This document shows, in pieces, positions 9,950 to 21,465 of a stretch of 64,000 nucleotides of DNA. This DNA is from Perognathus longimembris pacificus. Lineage: Eukaryota; Chordata; Mammalia; Rodentia; Heteromyidae. Position 1 is the stretch's first letter. Each line of letters starts with the position of its first letter. The translations under genes and the position numbers were made by a program. Below the pieces are notes generated by a model. The model saw only the letters and a list, made by a program, of their open reading frames with translations. It was not told the DNA's origin and ran no database searches. The DNA lies in assembly GCF_023159225.1 (NCBI RefSeq), contig NC_063174.1, positions 28,107,983-28,171,982 on the forward strand. The letters are read 5' to 3'.

Positions 9950-11803
9950 CTGATATACTTCTAAGAAAAGACACTCCCCACAGATTAAGGAAACAGGACC
10001 TTTGTTCCATGAGTATTCTGGGTATTCTCTAAAGCCTGCCACATTGTTGTTGTCAGGGTTTCTGCCCGGAAAGCCCTCACTAGGTTTGGATTTACTCTGT
10101 TAGTCTTTAAGGGGGTTACAAACAATATAGGTGGAGGACAAAATGGAAGACTACCCTTCCATTTTTTTTTTGTCCTGAGATCCAATGTTCTTTCCTCTCA
10201 GTAAAGCCTAGAAACAATATCTTTGGAGCTGAGGACTGAGAGGGATGGGCAAGGTGAGTGGCTGACATAATCAAAATCCAACCAGTTGCATGGAAAATGA
10301 CTAGCCCCAGGGCTGTCTGGGACTTCTTTGGGGGCATCTCCTCAGGAGGGCATGCACAGCCTGGCTTATTGATTCTCCATCCCTGGGAGTTCCCATGGCT
10401 GCAATCCACTGGGAGGAGGAACTGTAGGCAGTGGGCTGGGAGAGGCTCCTGGGTCTCCTGGTGGTGACTTCCTCCTATGAATCAGCCTCAATCAGCTGTG
10501 TCCACTAGCACCACAGGATAGAAAAACAGACCCTCTTGCTAGACAGCAACCCAGGCTCCACAAACAGTGTGGGATCATAGGGCAGGGGGCTTAGCTCAGG
10601 CATTAGCCAAGCAAGCCTGGAAGCCCCCCATGCGCATCCAGATCCTCTTGTTTATTTTCCAGTGGCATTACCTGTCTGTACCAAATGAAGGAGGGGCCTC
10701 ACCAGGTCCCCTTCTGCTCTGCATGTGGAAGTCACTTACTGCTCACTACCAGAAAACCCTGCTGAGCTGCAGACTAATTTATTTATTTTATAAGTTGTAC
10801 ATAGGCTGTCTGCTAGGTCTAAGACCCCAGGCTAACAGGGATATCAACAACTGGATTTCATTTGGTCCAACAAATGTATCTAATTGAGCAAGAAAGGGAA
10901 CCCTACAGCACTGATATTTTCCCAGCCCTACCCCTGCCCCAACTCTACCACCCCCACCCCCACCTGCCCTGCCTGCTAGGGGCTCCGCTCTCCAACCAGC
11001 ACAGCATGATGGCAGATGATTCACCCAAGGACCCTGCTTGTGGCATCTGTGAGTTTTGAACTCTTCCTCCCTTGGACCTGACTTGCTGTCTTCCCAAGTA
11101 ACTTTTCCAACATTTTACCATAAAAATTTCAAAGCATATGTTAAAGTGGATAGAATTAAAAACAGTGAACACCTGTAATGCCACTAGAAAATTCTACCAT
11201 CCTTATATTTGGTTTATAGCCAATCTCTCTTCCTCTCTCTCTCTCTCTTTCTTTTTTTGACACATTTTAAAGTAAACTGCAGATCTTGGAATACGTTTTC
11301 CCTCAAGAGTTCACTAGGCACACTTGGAAACTTGCTTGTGGTTTTGCTTTTGGGGTAAAACTTTCATTTGAGGATTAATGGAAAGGGGGGAGGCTGTTTG
11401 TGGAAAGGAACCAGTTGGAGAACAGAAGGAGAGGACAATAAGGGGTAGGTACAACTGAGCTACATTATATACATGTATTAAAATAGCATAATGAAGCCCG
11501 TTAAACACTGTAAAAGAAATAGGAGGAGAGGTCAGAGTGAGGATAAGAAAGTAATAGAGGGGCGTAAATATGACCAAATTACATTTATATATGTATGGAA
11601 AACAACAATGAAAGTCAGTTCTATAATTAATATACACCCAGAAAAGAGAAAAATTTAATATGAAAATTGGAAAAATCTTCCCAACCTCTCCAAAAGTGGA
11701 ATAATCTTCTCACCCCCAAAAGCTTACATATGAGGAGATGGATTTCTTCAGTTCATGTTCCCTGAGTTGACAAATGCAAACATCTGTGTAAAATAAACTT
11801 TAT
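9950..11803. other. Unique non-coding DNA
   Basis: No gene or clear repeat is recognised. A short TC-rich tract lies at about 11227-11257. Open frames here have no recognisable domains. Confidence 0.6.
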
Positions 11804-12037
11804 AAGATATCAAACAAGGCTGGGGATACAGCCTAGTGGCAAGAGTGCTTGCCTTGTATATATGAAGCCCTGTGTTCAATTCCCCAGCCCCACATATACA
11901 GAAAATGGCCAAAAAGTGGCACTGTGGCTCAAGTGGCAGAGTGCTAGCCTTGATCAAAAAGAAGCCAGGGACAGTGCTCAGCCCCTGAGTCCAATGCCCA
12001 TGACTGGCCAAAATAAAAAAAAAAAAGATATCAGACA
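11804..12037 (+). mobile_element. IDL-Geo dimeric SINE with target-site duplication
   Basis: The ID-like left monomer starts at about 11818 (ggctggggatacagcctagt), the central A-rich linker is near 11895-11910, and the Geo right monomer (gcactgtggctcaagtggc) runs to about 12010, then an A tail to 12024. The flanks aagatatcaaaca (11804-11816) and aagatatcagaca (12025-12037) form a 13-bp duplication with one mismatch. Confidence 0.92.
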
Positions 12038-12255
12038 CTGCCATCACCTAGAAAGTCCTTCATTTCCCTGCCTAGTCAACAGCTATCAATAGCCATTTGT
12101 ATTCCATCCAAAGCAACTACTATTGAGGATATTTTCTACCATGCATCAGGTTTGCCTGCTCTAAAATCTCATGTAAATAATTTATTATGTTGTGTTTGGG
12201 TAAGGCTTATTTTATTTAGTAATGTCTCTGGGGTTATCCATACTGCTCTATCAAT

Positions 12256-13288
12256 AGTTAGATTGGAATCTCACCCCAGTAAGAATGTCATATATCAAGA
12301 GAACTAACAATAACAATTGTTAGAGGGGATGTGGCCAAAAGGGAACCCTACTTCATTGTTGGTGGGAATGTAAACTCGTTCAGCCACTCTGGAAAGCAGT
12401 ATGGAGATTCCTCAGAAGGCTAAATATACAACTCTCCTATGACCCAGCAGCCCCACTTTTGGGTATCTATCCAAAAGACCACAACCAAATTCACAGTAAA
12501 GCCACCAGCACAACAATGTTCATCACAGCGCAATTTGTCATAGCTAGGATCTAGAACCAACCCAGATGCCCCTCAGTAGACGAATGGATCAGTAAAGTGT
12601 GGTACATATACACAATGGAATTTTATGCTTCTATCAGAAAGAATGACATTGCCCCATTTGTAAGGAAATGGAAGGACTTGGAAAAAATTATACTAAGTGA
12701 AGTGAGCCAGATCCAAAGAAACATGGACTTTATGGTCTCCCTTATTGGGAATAATTAGTACAGGTTTAGGCAAGTCACAGCAGAGCATCACAAGAGCCCA
12801 ATAGCTATACCCTTATGAACACATAAGATGATGCTAAGTGAAATGAACTCCATGTTATGGAAACGGTTGTTATATCACAGTTGTAACTACTTTCAACGTC
12901 CCATGTGTATCTGTAGCTTCTGTTATTGATGATGTTCTTGTATCACCTTCCTGTGGTTGTATCTACACTATCTCTGTAATCTTATCTGAGTATATTGGAA
13001 ACCGTGTATACTGGTATTAGAACTAGGAAATTGAAAGGGAATACCAAAATTGAGAGACACAGGGTAAAAAAAGACAAACAACTACAAAAGCAATACTTGC
13101 AAAACTGTTTGGTGTAAATGAACTGAACACCTCATGGGGGAAAAGGGAAAGGGGGAGGAGAGAAGGGGGTATGGGGGACGAGGTAACAAACAGTACAAGA
13201 AATGTATCCAGTGCCTAATGTATGAAAATGTAACCTCTCTGTACATCAGTTTGATAATAAAAATTTGAAAAAAAACAGTTGGATTGGA
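12256..13288 (+). mobile_element. L1 3' end, 5'-truncated (copy B)
   Basis: Plus-strand L1 from the C-terminal part of ORF2 (12268 to about 12760) through the 3'UTR to an A-rich end at 13276. The 3'UTR has a G-rich polypurine segment at about 13132-13183. The Cys-rich C-terminal ORF2 motif is present as DNA near 12330-12380 but frames are broken. Flanks agttagattgga (12256-12267) and agttggattgga (13277-13288) are a 12-bp duplication with one mismatch. The element is a dead-on-arrival insertion. Confidence 0.92.
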
Positions 13289-13658
13289 TCTATTGTCTAG
13301 TAGTACTCTGTTGTTTGGACGTGCCACAGTATTTTTATTTATTCCTGCAGTTTTGGACTTGTGCTGCTTCCACTTGTTGGCTATTATTAAAAAAAAAAAA
13401 AAGTTGCCACGGATATTTTTGTTCAAGTCATGTGGTAGACATCTGTTTTCATTTTTTTCTTGTGTAAAATTTCTAAAATTAGAATTGCTAACTTACAAAG
13501 TATATATAGACTTAATTTTCATTTTATAAGAAAATGGTTAGTATTTTCTTTCCAAAGTGTATTTTTTTTTGAAAATTTTTTTTTAAATTGTCAAACTGAT
13601 ATACAGATCAGTTACAGTTTCATACTTTAGGCATTGGATACATTTCTTGTACTGTTTG

Positions 13659-14094
13659 TTACTGAAGTGCCAGACTTTGAAGTCAGGCCCCACTTTACCA
13701 CGCGAACCCCACTTTACCACGTGAACCTGAGATAAGCAGGCCCTGTGAACAATCCCAGGACAAGCTTATTAGGGCCCAGCCAGTCGAGAACTCTAATGAC
13801 TGGGAATGCTTAACTCTAACTGCCCCTAGAATGCCTCGAGCCCTGAGCCAATCAGATTTGTACCGTAATCTTACTTGCTTAAACACCTGATTGCTGTAAC
13901 TTTGTCTTCTGCCTTTATAAGCTCTGTGTAATCGCAGCTGGAGGCTGCCTCCTAACCTCCCCTCTGTCGGTGGGTAGGACAAGGCCTGGGTCGTGGCGCT
14001 GCTTGAATAAAGTCTTGCCTTGCTATTGCATTTCAGAATGTCTGAGCCTCGGTGGTCTTCTTGGTGGTGGTCTCGTGACTTGGCACAACATTAC
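13659..14094 (+). mobile_element. Solo LTR, gammaretrovirus-like, 4-bp duplication
   Basis: The 428-bp LTR (13663-14090) begins TGAAGTG and ends CACAACA. It is flanked by the 4-bp duplication ttac (13659-13662, 14091-14094), the length typical of class I (gamma-like) retroviruses. A CCAAT box lies at 13847-13852, a TATA-like tttataa at 13914-13920 and a poly(A) signal AATAAA at 14006-14011, in correct order for plus-strand transcription. No internal region remains, so it is the product of LTR-LTR recombination. The L1 3'UTR resumes exactly on either side. I cannot name the LTR family. Confidence 0.9.
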
Positions 14095-14621
14095 CTCCTC
14101 CCTCATTCCTCCCTCCCCCCTCCCCCTTTCTCTTTCCCCCCATGAGTTGTTCAGTAGATTTACACTAAACAGTTTTGCAAGTATTACTTTTGTAATCATT
14201 TGTCTTTTTTACCCCGTGTCTCTCGATTTTGGTATTCCCTGAGTACATTTCCAATGTACTCAGATAAGATACAGAGATAGTGCAGGTACAACCACAGAAA
14301 GGGGATACAAGAGGATCATCAACAATAGAAGCTACGGTTTCACATCTCATGTTGAAAGTAAATACAACAGTGATGTAATAGTCATTTCTATAACATGTAG
14401 TTCATTTCACTTAGCATCATCTTTTTTGTTCATAAGGGTATAGCTGTTGGGCTCTTGTGATCCTCTGCTGTGACTTGCCTAAACCTGTGCTAATTATTCC
14501 CTATAAGGGAGACCATAGAGTCCATGTTTCTTTGGGTCTGGCTCACTTCACTTAGTATAATTTTTTCCAAGTCCTTCCATTTCCTTACAAATAGGGCAAT
14601 GTCATTCTTTCTGATAGAGGC

Positions 14622-15329
14622 CTAAAATTCCATTGTGTATATGTACCACATTTTCCCGATCCATTCGTCTAGTGAGGGGCATCTGGGTTGGTTCCAAATT
14701 CTAGCTATGACAAATTGTGCTGCGATGAACATTGTTGTGCTGGTGGCTTTAGTGTGTTCTTGTTTGTGGTCTTTTGGGTAGATGCCCAAAAGTTGGGCTG
14801 CAGGGTCATAGGGGAGCTCTATACTTAGCCTTTTGAGGAATCTCCATACCGCTTTCCAGAGTGGCTGAACCAGTTTACATTCCCACCAACAATGAAGTAG
14901 GGTTCCCTTTTGGCCACATCCCCTCCAACATTTGTCATTATTAGTTTTCTTGACATAGGACATTCTTACTGGGGTGAGATGGAATCTCAATGTTGTTTTG
15001 ATTTGCATTTCTTTTATGGCCAGTGATGTAGAGCACTTTTTAATATGTCTCTTGGCCATTCTCATTTCCTCATGAGAGAAGTCTCTTTTTAAGTCTTTAG
15101 CCCACTTTTTGATGGGGCTGTTGGTTCTTTGCGGTTTTGTTTTGGAAGAATGTAATCTTTTTAGTTCTGCATATATTTTAGATATGAGTCCTTTGTATGT
15201 TGTATGGGCGCTAAAGATCTTTTCGCAATCTGGGGCTTTCTGTTTATCTAGTGAGCTATGTCCTTTGCCCTGCAGAAGCTCTGCAGTTTGATGCAGTCCC
15301 ATTTGTCCATCCTTTCTTTGATTTGTCAC
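14622..15329 (-). pseudogene. L1 ORF2 C-terminal fragment, 235 codons open
   Basis: The longest uninterrupted ORF2 segment in the window. It encodes the C-terminal region downstream of RT, including the Cys/His motif [18 protein letters not shown], which contributes to L1 RNA binding and retrotransposition, and the terminal [10 protein letters not shown]. The N-terminal RT and endonuclease are missing from this copy, so the frame is a fragment of a dead insertion. It is open simply because the insertion is not very old. Confidence 0.9.
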
Positions 15330-16164
15330 ATTTCTGGGTCTTTGTTACGGAAGTTGCGTCCTGTGCCAAGGAGCCCAAGTGTTTCTCCTACTCCTTCCTT
15401 TAGTGTTTTCAGGGTTTCTGCTTTGATTTCGAGGTCTTTAATCCATTTGGAATTGATTTTGGTGCAGGGTGATATATAAGGATCTAGTTTTAGTTTGTTG
15501 CATGTGTTGAACCAGTTTTGCCAGCACCATTTGTTAAAGAGGCTGTCTTTTTTCCATCCTATTTTTTTAAGCTCTTTTATCAAAGATTAAGTAGGTATGG
15601 TTCTGTGGGTTCATTTCTGGGTCTTCAATTCTGTTTCCTTGGTCTTCATGCCTGTTCTCGTGCCAATACCAAGCTGTTTTTATTACTATAGCTTTATAAT
15701 ACAGCTTGACGTTGGGTATTGTAATTCTTCTCGCACTCTTCTTTCTGCTCAGGATTGTTTTTGCTATTCTGGGTCTTTTATTGTTCTGTATAAATTTCTA
15801 GATTGCTTCCTCTAATTCATTAAAAATTGTGTTGGGATATTAATGAGTATTGCATTGAATTTGTAGATAGCCTTTGGCAATATTGCCATTTTGATTGTAT
15901 TAATCCTCCTAATCCAGGAGCATGGGAGGTTTTTCCATTTCCTTAGTTCTGCCTTAATTTCGTTTTTCATGTTTTTAATGTTCTCATCATAAAGGTCTTT
16001 CACTTCTTTGGTTAAGGTTATTCCAAGGTATTTTATTTTTTTTTTGAGGCTATTTCAAAAGGAGTTGCTTTCCTGCTTTCCAAAGTGTTTTTAAATTGTT
16101 TGCGCGATATCAACAAACCAATGAGAGTTCCGGTTGTTCCATATACTGGTCAACATTTGGTGCT

Positions 16165-16432
16165 ATCAGTTTTTTTTTGTTTTTGTTTTTCCAGTGCTGG
16201 TCTTGGGGCTTGAATTCAGAGCCTGGTCACTGTCCTGAGCTTTTTTACTCAAGGCTAGCATTCTACCTCTTGAGCCATAGCTCCATTTTGGGCCTTTTTT
16301 TTTTTTTTCAGTATTTACAGATAAGCGTTTCATGGGCTTTTCTGCCACTGCTGGCTATGAGCCATGACCTTACAGATCTGTCTCCTGAGTAGCTAGGATT
16401 ACAGGCATGAGCCATTGGTACCTAGCCTGTCT
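16165..16432 (-). mobile_element. B1-headed Geo SINE, antisense
   Basis: The T-rich tail complement is at 16170-16190, the Geo tail at about 16195-16285, a T-rich linker at about 16297-16310 and the B1/7SL head at about 16340-16430 (complement contains the ctgagtagctaggattacag block). The copy is diverged. Confidence 0.85.
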
Positions 16433-17156
16433 TTTAAATGTTAATTATTCTAGTGGGTGGATATACACATCTCAATATGGTTTTAATTTTGATGATTGTT
16501 TATCAAAAATTTTCTTTAAATTCTGCGATTTGGTTCTATCATTATGTTTAATTTGGTTTTAAAATTTATTTTCTAGAAATAGATTGGGGCATTGAATATT
16601 TGCCCATGATCCAGAGGCTGAGTTAAATGTAAATTTTGTGAAATCATTATTATCTCTATTAGTGTTGGCATGGTATGAGAATTTCCATTGTAAGTTTTTT
16701 GAGGAGAATGCATTTTAGGATATATTTTGGGGGATAGGGTTTGATAAAAACAGAACCTTGGGGATGTAACATTTCAATGTACAAAGTCATCAACCACATC
16801 CATTTTTAAAAGTGTAATTTTATTATTCTGGTATTGTATAGAGAGGCTACAATTAGGAAATGAGTAAGTCAGGTAATGAATACATTTCCTTTTGGATAAC
16901 AGCACCTCTTCCTTTACTTTCCCCTAGTTTTTCGCTCCTGTCCCTGCACACAAGTTGCATAGTTCATATTCTTCATAGTGTCTGCTGAGTACCAGGCCTG
17001 TATTTGTTCACCCTTCTTTTCTCCATTTCTGCATCTTCCCTTACTCCCCTCAAAAGACAGAAAAAAGAACAAACACAGAAAAAGAAAAACCATGAAAAGC
17101 AAAACCAAACATCACTACCACTACCACCACCACAACAAAAACCATGTTTCCATCTC
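16433..17156. other. Unique DNA with a possible decayed L1 3' end
   Basis: Most of this is unrecognised. Around 16830-16925 the order of blocks (gagaggctacaa..., gaatacatttcc..., C-rich run) resembles an old minus-strand L1 3' end, but it is strongly diverged. A (CCA)n-like run lies near 17113-17140. Confidence 0.45.
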
Positions 17157-18670
17157 CTGGAATTCATTTATTTTTGACTAATTACTTATTTATTGTCAAA
17201 GTGAAGAACAGAGGGGTTACAGTTTCATACGTAAGGCAGTGGTTACATTTCTTGTACAATTTGTTACCTCCTCCCTCATGGCCCCCTTCCCCCTCCCCCT
17301 TTTCCTCTCTCCTCATGAGTTGTTCAGTTGGTTGACACCAAATGCTTTTGTAAGTATTGCTTTTGGAGTCGTTGACTTTTTATCCTTTGTCTCTCGTTTT
17401 GATATTCCCTTTCCCTTCCCTAGTTCTAATACAGTATCCAGGGTACTCAGATGAGATACAGTGATAGCATGGGGACAACCACAGGCAGGGGATACAAGAG
17501 GATCATCAACAAAAAAAGCTACAGTTTCAAATGGCGTTTGAAAGTAATTACAACAGTGATATAACACTTGTTTCCATAATATGGAGTTCATTGTACTTAG
17601 CATCATCTTTTTTTTTTTGATTTTTTTCAATTTTTTATTATCAAACTGATGTACAGAGAGGTTACAGTTTCATACGTTAGGCAATGGATACATTTCTTGT
17701 ACTGTTTGTTACCTTGTCCCTCATACCCCCCTCCCTCCTCCCCCTTTCCCTTCCCCCCCCCCCCCCCGAGGTGTTCAGTTCACTTACACCAAACAGTTTT
17801 GCAAGTATTGCTTTTGTAGTTGTTTGTCTTTTTTTACCCTGTGTCTCTCAAATTTGGTATTCCCTTTCAATTTCCTGCATCCAATACCAGTATACACGGT
17901 GTCCAATATACTCAGATAAGATTCCAGAGACAGTGTAGGTACAACCACAGGAAGGTGATACAAGAACATCATCAATAATAGAAGCTATATACACATGGGA
18001 CGTTGAAAGTAGTTACAACTGTGATATAACAATTGTTTCCATAACATGGAGTTCATTTCACTTAGCATCATCTTATGTGTTCATAAGGGTATAGCTATTG
18101 GGCCTTGTGATGCTCTGCTATGACTTGCCTAAACCTGTACTAATTATTCCCAATAAGGGAGACCACAGAGTCCATGTTTCTTTGGATCTGGCTCACTTCA
18201 CTTAGTATAACTTTTTCCAAGTCCTTCCATTTCCTTACAAATGGGGCAATGTCATTCTTTCTGATAGAGGCATAAAATTCCATTGTGTATATGTACCACA
18301 TTTTCCTGATCCATTCATCTACTGAGGGGCATCTGGGTTGGTTCCAAATTCTAGCTATGACAAATTGTGCTGCGATGAACATTGTTGTGCTGGTGGCTTT
18401 ACTGTGATTTTGTTTGTGGCCTTTGGGTAGATACCCAAAAGTGGGGCTTCTGGGTCATAGGGGTGTTCTATATTTAGCCTTCTGAGGAATCTCCATACTG
18501 TACTTAGCATCATCTTATATGTTCATAAGGGCATAGCTATTGGGCTCTTGTGATCCTCTGCTGTGACTAGCATAACCTGTACTAATTATTCCTTATGAGG
18601 GAAATCATAGAGTCCATGGTTTTTTGAGTCTGGTTCCCTTCAGTTAGTATAATTTTTCTGGAATTCATTT
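17157..18670 (-). mobile_element. Outer L1 3' end (copy D), interrupted by copy E
   Basis: Minus-strand L1 3'UTR and ORF2 end at 17170-17609, resuming at about 18517-18657 after a younger L1. The perfect 13-bp duplication ctggaattcattt lies at 17157-17169 and 18658-18670, so the two halves belong to one insertion. The sequence resumes mid-3'UTR without loss, confirming the nesting. Confidence 0.92.
17592..18516 (-). mobile_element. Inner L1 3' end (copy E) nested in copy D
   Basis: The poly(T) start near 17610 is followed by the complement of the L1 3'UTR (with a pure C run of about 14 bases at 17752-17767) and the ORF2 C-terminus to 18498. The perfect 18-bp duplication tgtacttagcatcatctt lies at 17592-17609 and 18499-18516 and is itself L1 3'UTR sequence of copy D. 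It is 5'-truncated just inside ORF2; an 80-codon remnant of the C-terminus is open at 18140-18382. Confidence 0.95.
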
Positions 18671-18674
18671 TGAT

Positions 18675-19080
18675 AAATAATATTTTAAGTCTTCAGAGGA
18701 GTTACACTTTTGAGTTCCTCCCCTAAGAGTACCTTCCTTTAGTATGTTGTGTGTGAACACCCAGAGTCCTCTATTATGTCCAGTTGTATTTTAGATCTCT
18801 AGTTTCCACATATTAGAGACAACATTCACTGTTTGTCTCTGAGCTTGGCTTACCTCACTTAAAATGATTCATTCTAGGTCCATCATTTCCCTGAAAATGA
18901 CTTAATCTTGTTCTTTCAAATAGATGAGTAAAATACCACATTTAAAAAAATCCACTCATCTATTGTAGGACATCTGGCCTGATTATACAACTTGCCTATT
19001 GTGAACAGTACAACAATGAACATGGATAGCACATCCATTTTTAGGATTGCTTTCATAGCATGTTTTTTGTGGCAACACTG
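18675..19080 (-). mobile_element. Ancient L1 3'-region fragment
   Basis: Blocks such as the complement of L1 C-terminal ORF2 sequence (ccactcatctattgtaggac near 18952-18971, and aacaatgaacatggatagc near 19011) appear in correct order but are far more diverged than neighbouring L1 copies. No ends or duplications are visible. Confidence 0.6.
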
Positions 19081-19396
19081 GAAATGCCATTTACTTAGTT
19101 TTCAGAGATATCTTTTTATTCTTAAATAATCAAAATAGGACTCTTAATTCTACTTGCAGGCCTCCTTGACCTCCTTAGCCATGTGTTCCGATTCTTCTCC
19201 TGCCTTTCTGATTTTTGCCACCATGGTTGCCCCCCTTACACAGTCCCCTTTCTAATTTTGCCTGCACTTCCCCTGCTTCAAATGCTAGTCAAGCTTCAAG
19301 TGCATTACTACATTTCTCCGATTTTTACTTCCTTGCTGAAAGAAGTACCTTATCAGATTCATTTTCTCAAAGTGCAAGTTATTGCACTTTGTTATT

Positions 19397-19780
19397 GTAT
19401 CAGCCTTCTTTCTCTGAGACAAAATACCTCAGTGATTAACTCAGAGGGAGGAAAGCTTTATTTTGGCTCATGGTTTCATAGGTTCCAGTCCATTGACTGT
19501 GTCGCTTTGAGTCTCTGATAACAGTGCATAATGCAGGAGTGCATGGGGGATGAGGTCTATTCACCTTATGCTGTCCAGGAAGCAAAAAGACAGAGAGAAA
19601 GGAACCAAGGGTGCAATATCCCCCTCAAGGGCATTTCCACAATGACATAAAATCCTTTGGTTAAGCCATGCTTATGAAAAGCATAACCCCTTCTTCATAG
19701 TGCCACAGGCTGGTGATCAAACCTTTAGCACGTGAACCTTTGGGTAAACTTCATCTCTAAACTACAAAATTATGATATCT
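19397..19780 (-). mobile_element. MaLR-like (ERVL-type) solo LTR, antisense
   Basis: On the minus strand this reads as the 3' part of a mammalian MaLR-type LTR: a gcttcctgg block, then a poly(A) signal AATAAAG (about 19458-19464), then the U5-like segment with gaggtattttgtctcagag and an end near ctgatac. The internal order matches such LTRs, but the sequence is diverged and I see no clean flanking duplication. Assignment rests on remembered family structure. Confidence 0.6.
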
Positions 19781-20202
19781 ATCCTATCTTCGTAGCAATC
19801 CTTTCACACCTGTAATGGAAAGCAAGCAAACAACATTTTTTAAATTATTAAACTTTATTGACAAGGTCTTGTGCAAAGGGGGTACAGTTACATGATAAGG
19901 CAGTGAGTACATTTCTTGTGATATCTTACACCCTTGTTTTTCTTTCCCTTCCCTAGATCAGGTAAGCATATATACAATATCCAGTGTACCAAAATCATAT
20001 ACAGTAACCATGTAGGGTACGCCAAAGGAAAATCTCCTAGAACTTTAAATGAAACATTATCAATAGAATCCTCCTGTGTCCTTCTCTTGGAGTTGTTTTT
20101 GCTTATCCTCATCTTATGTGATCATGTGTACATGGCTGTTGAGCTATTGTGATCCACTGTAGATACACTCTAGACCTTTTTATGTTTAGTAGTTGTTTGG
20201 TC

Positions 20203-20871
20203 TTAGATACCTAATGTGAAGTCACTCAGCCAAACATGTAGAAATACCATTTGAAAAGAAATTTGTTGTTTTCCAGACCTGGTCTCTACTGTCCCCCCTG
20301 CACAACAGTCATATATCAAGGAGGCCATGCCCCTTTTTTCTCTGTGTTCGAGGCTTGTCTTGCTCAACATTATTTGTTCAAGTTCTGACCATTTCACTGC
20401 AAATACCAATATTTTATCATTTCTAATTGCTATGCAGTATTCCATTGTGTATAGGAACCACATTTTTTTGATCCATTCATCTGTAGTGGGGCATCTGGGT
20501 TGTTTCCATATTTTGGCCATGGTGAATTGTGCAGTGTTAAACATGGATGTACAGATGTCTTTATGATATCCTGAGACCTGTTGTTCAGGATAGATGCTTA
20601 GGAGTGGTATGGCTGGGTCATAGGGTATGTCTATGCTGAGCTTTTTGAGGAACCTACATACTGTTCTTCAAAGTGGATGTATGAATTTGCACTCCCACCA
20701 AGAGTGGAGAAGGGTTCCTCTTTCCCCCCATCCCCTCCAGCATTTGTTGTTGGCTGAGTTCAGAGTATAGGCCATTCTAACTGGAGTGAGGTAGTATCTC
20801 AGGGTTGTTTTTATTTGCATTTCCTTTACTGCCAGGGATGTTGAACATTTCCTCATATGTTTCTTTGCCAT
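20203..20871 (-). pseudogene. L1 ORF2 C-terminal remnants (copy G)
   Basis: Two frames, 20871-20668 and 20544-20203, encode the C-terminal region of ORF2. They include the AKKHMRKCSTSLAVKEMQIK block, the Cys-rich motif ([18 protein letters not shown], with two expected Cys/His positions changed) and KMWFLYTMEYCIAIRND. The Cys/His changes and intervening stops show loss of function. Confidence 0.85.
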
Positions 20872-21465
20872 TTTTATTTCTTCTCCTGTGAAGTCTCTCT
20901 TTAGCTCCTTTGCCCACTTAATAATTGGTTTACTGGTTTTGGAGGGGGTTAGTTTCTTGAGTTCTCTGTAGATGACAGATATTAGGCCTTTGTCTGTTGC
21001 TGTGCTGGTGAAGATCCTTTCCCATGTGGTTGGCTGTCTTTCTAGTTTGGTGGCTATGTCTTTAGCTGTGCAGAAACTTTTTTTTTGGTAGTAGTCACAA
21101 TTGTCGAGACTCTCCCCTATCTGTTGTGCCCCTGGGACTCTGTTCAGTAAGTTCTAACCTGTACCTATATGTTCTAGTGTCTCTCCTACTCTGTCCAGTA
21201 GTTTCAAGGATTCAGGTCTGATGTTGAGGTCCTTAATCCATTTTGAGTTAATCTTGGTGCATGGTGATAGGCTATGGCCTACTTTGAGTTTTCTACATGT
21301 GGCTACCCAGTTTTCCCAGCACCAGTAGTTGAAGAGGGTATGGTTTTTCCATTGTATGTCTTCAGCTCCTTTGTCGAATATCAGCTGACTGTAAGAGTGC
21401 GGCTTTATTTCTGGGTCTTCTATTCTATTCCATTGGTCTTCAAGTCTGTTTTTATACCGATCTTA

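Larger units (their letters stand above)
13548..16088 (-). mobile_element. L1, 5'-truncated, split by a solo LTR (copy C)
   Basis: Minus-strand L1 from its A-tail complement at 13561 through the 3'UTR and ORF2 C-terminus to the RT thumb region at 16075. A perfect 13-bp duplication, ctttccaaagtgt, flanks it at 13548-13560 and 16076-16088. Its 3'UTR is interrupted by the solo LTR at 13663-14090, so roughly 2.1 kb is L1 proper. Truncation falls inside ORF2, the usual outcome of incomplete reverse transcription. Confidence 0.95.

Noticed and set aside
16805..16925. Separate L1 insertion
   Set aside because: Only weak block order resembles an L1 3' end; too diverged to list as its own element.
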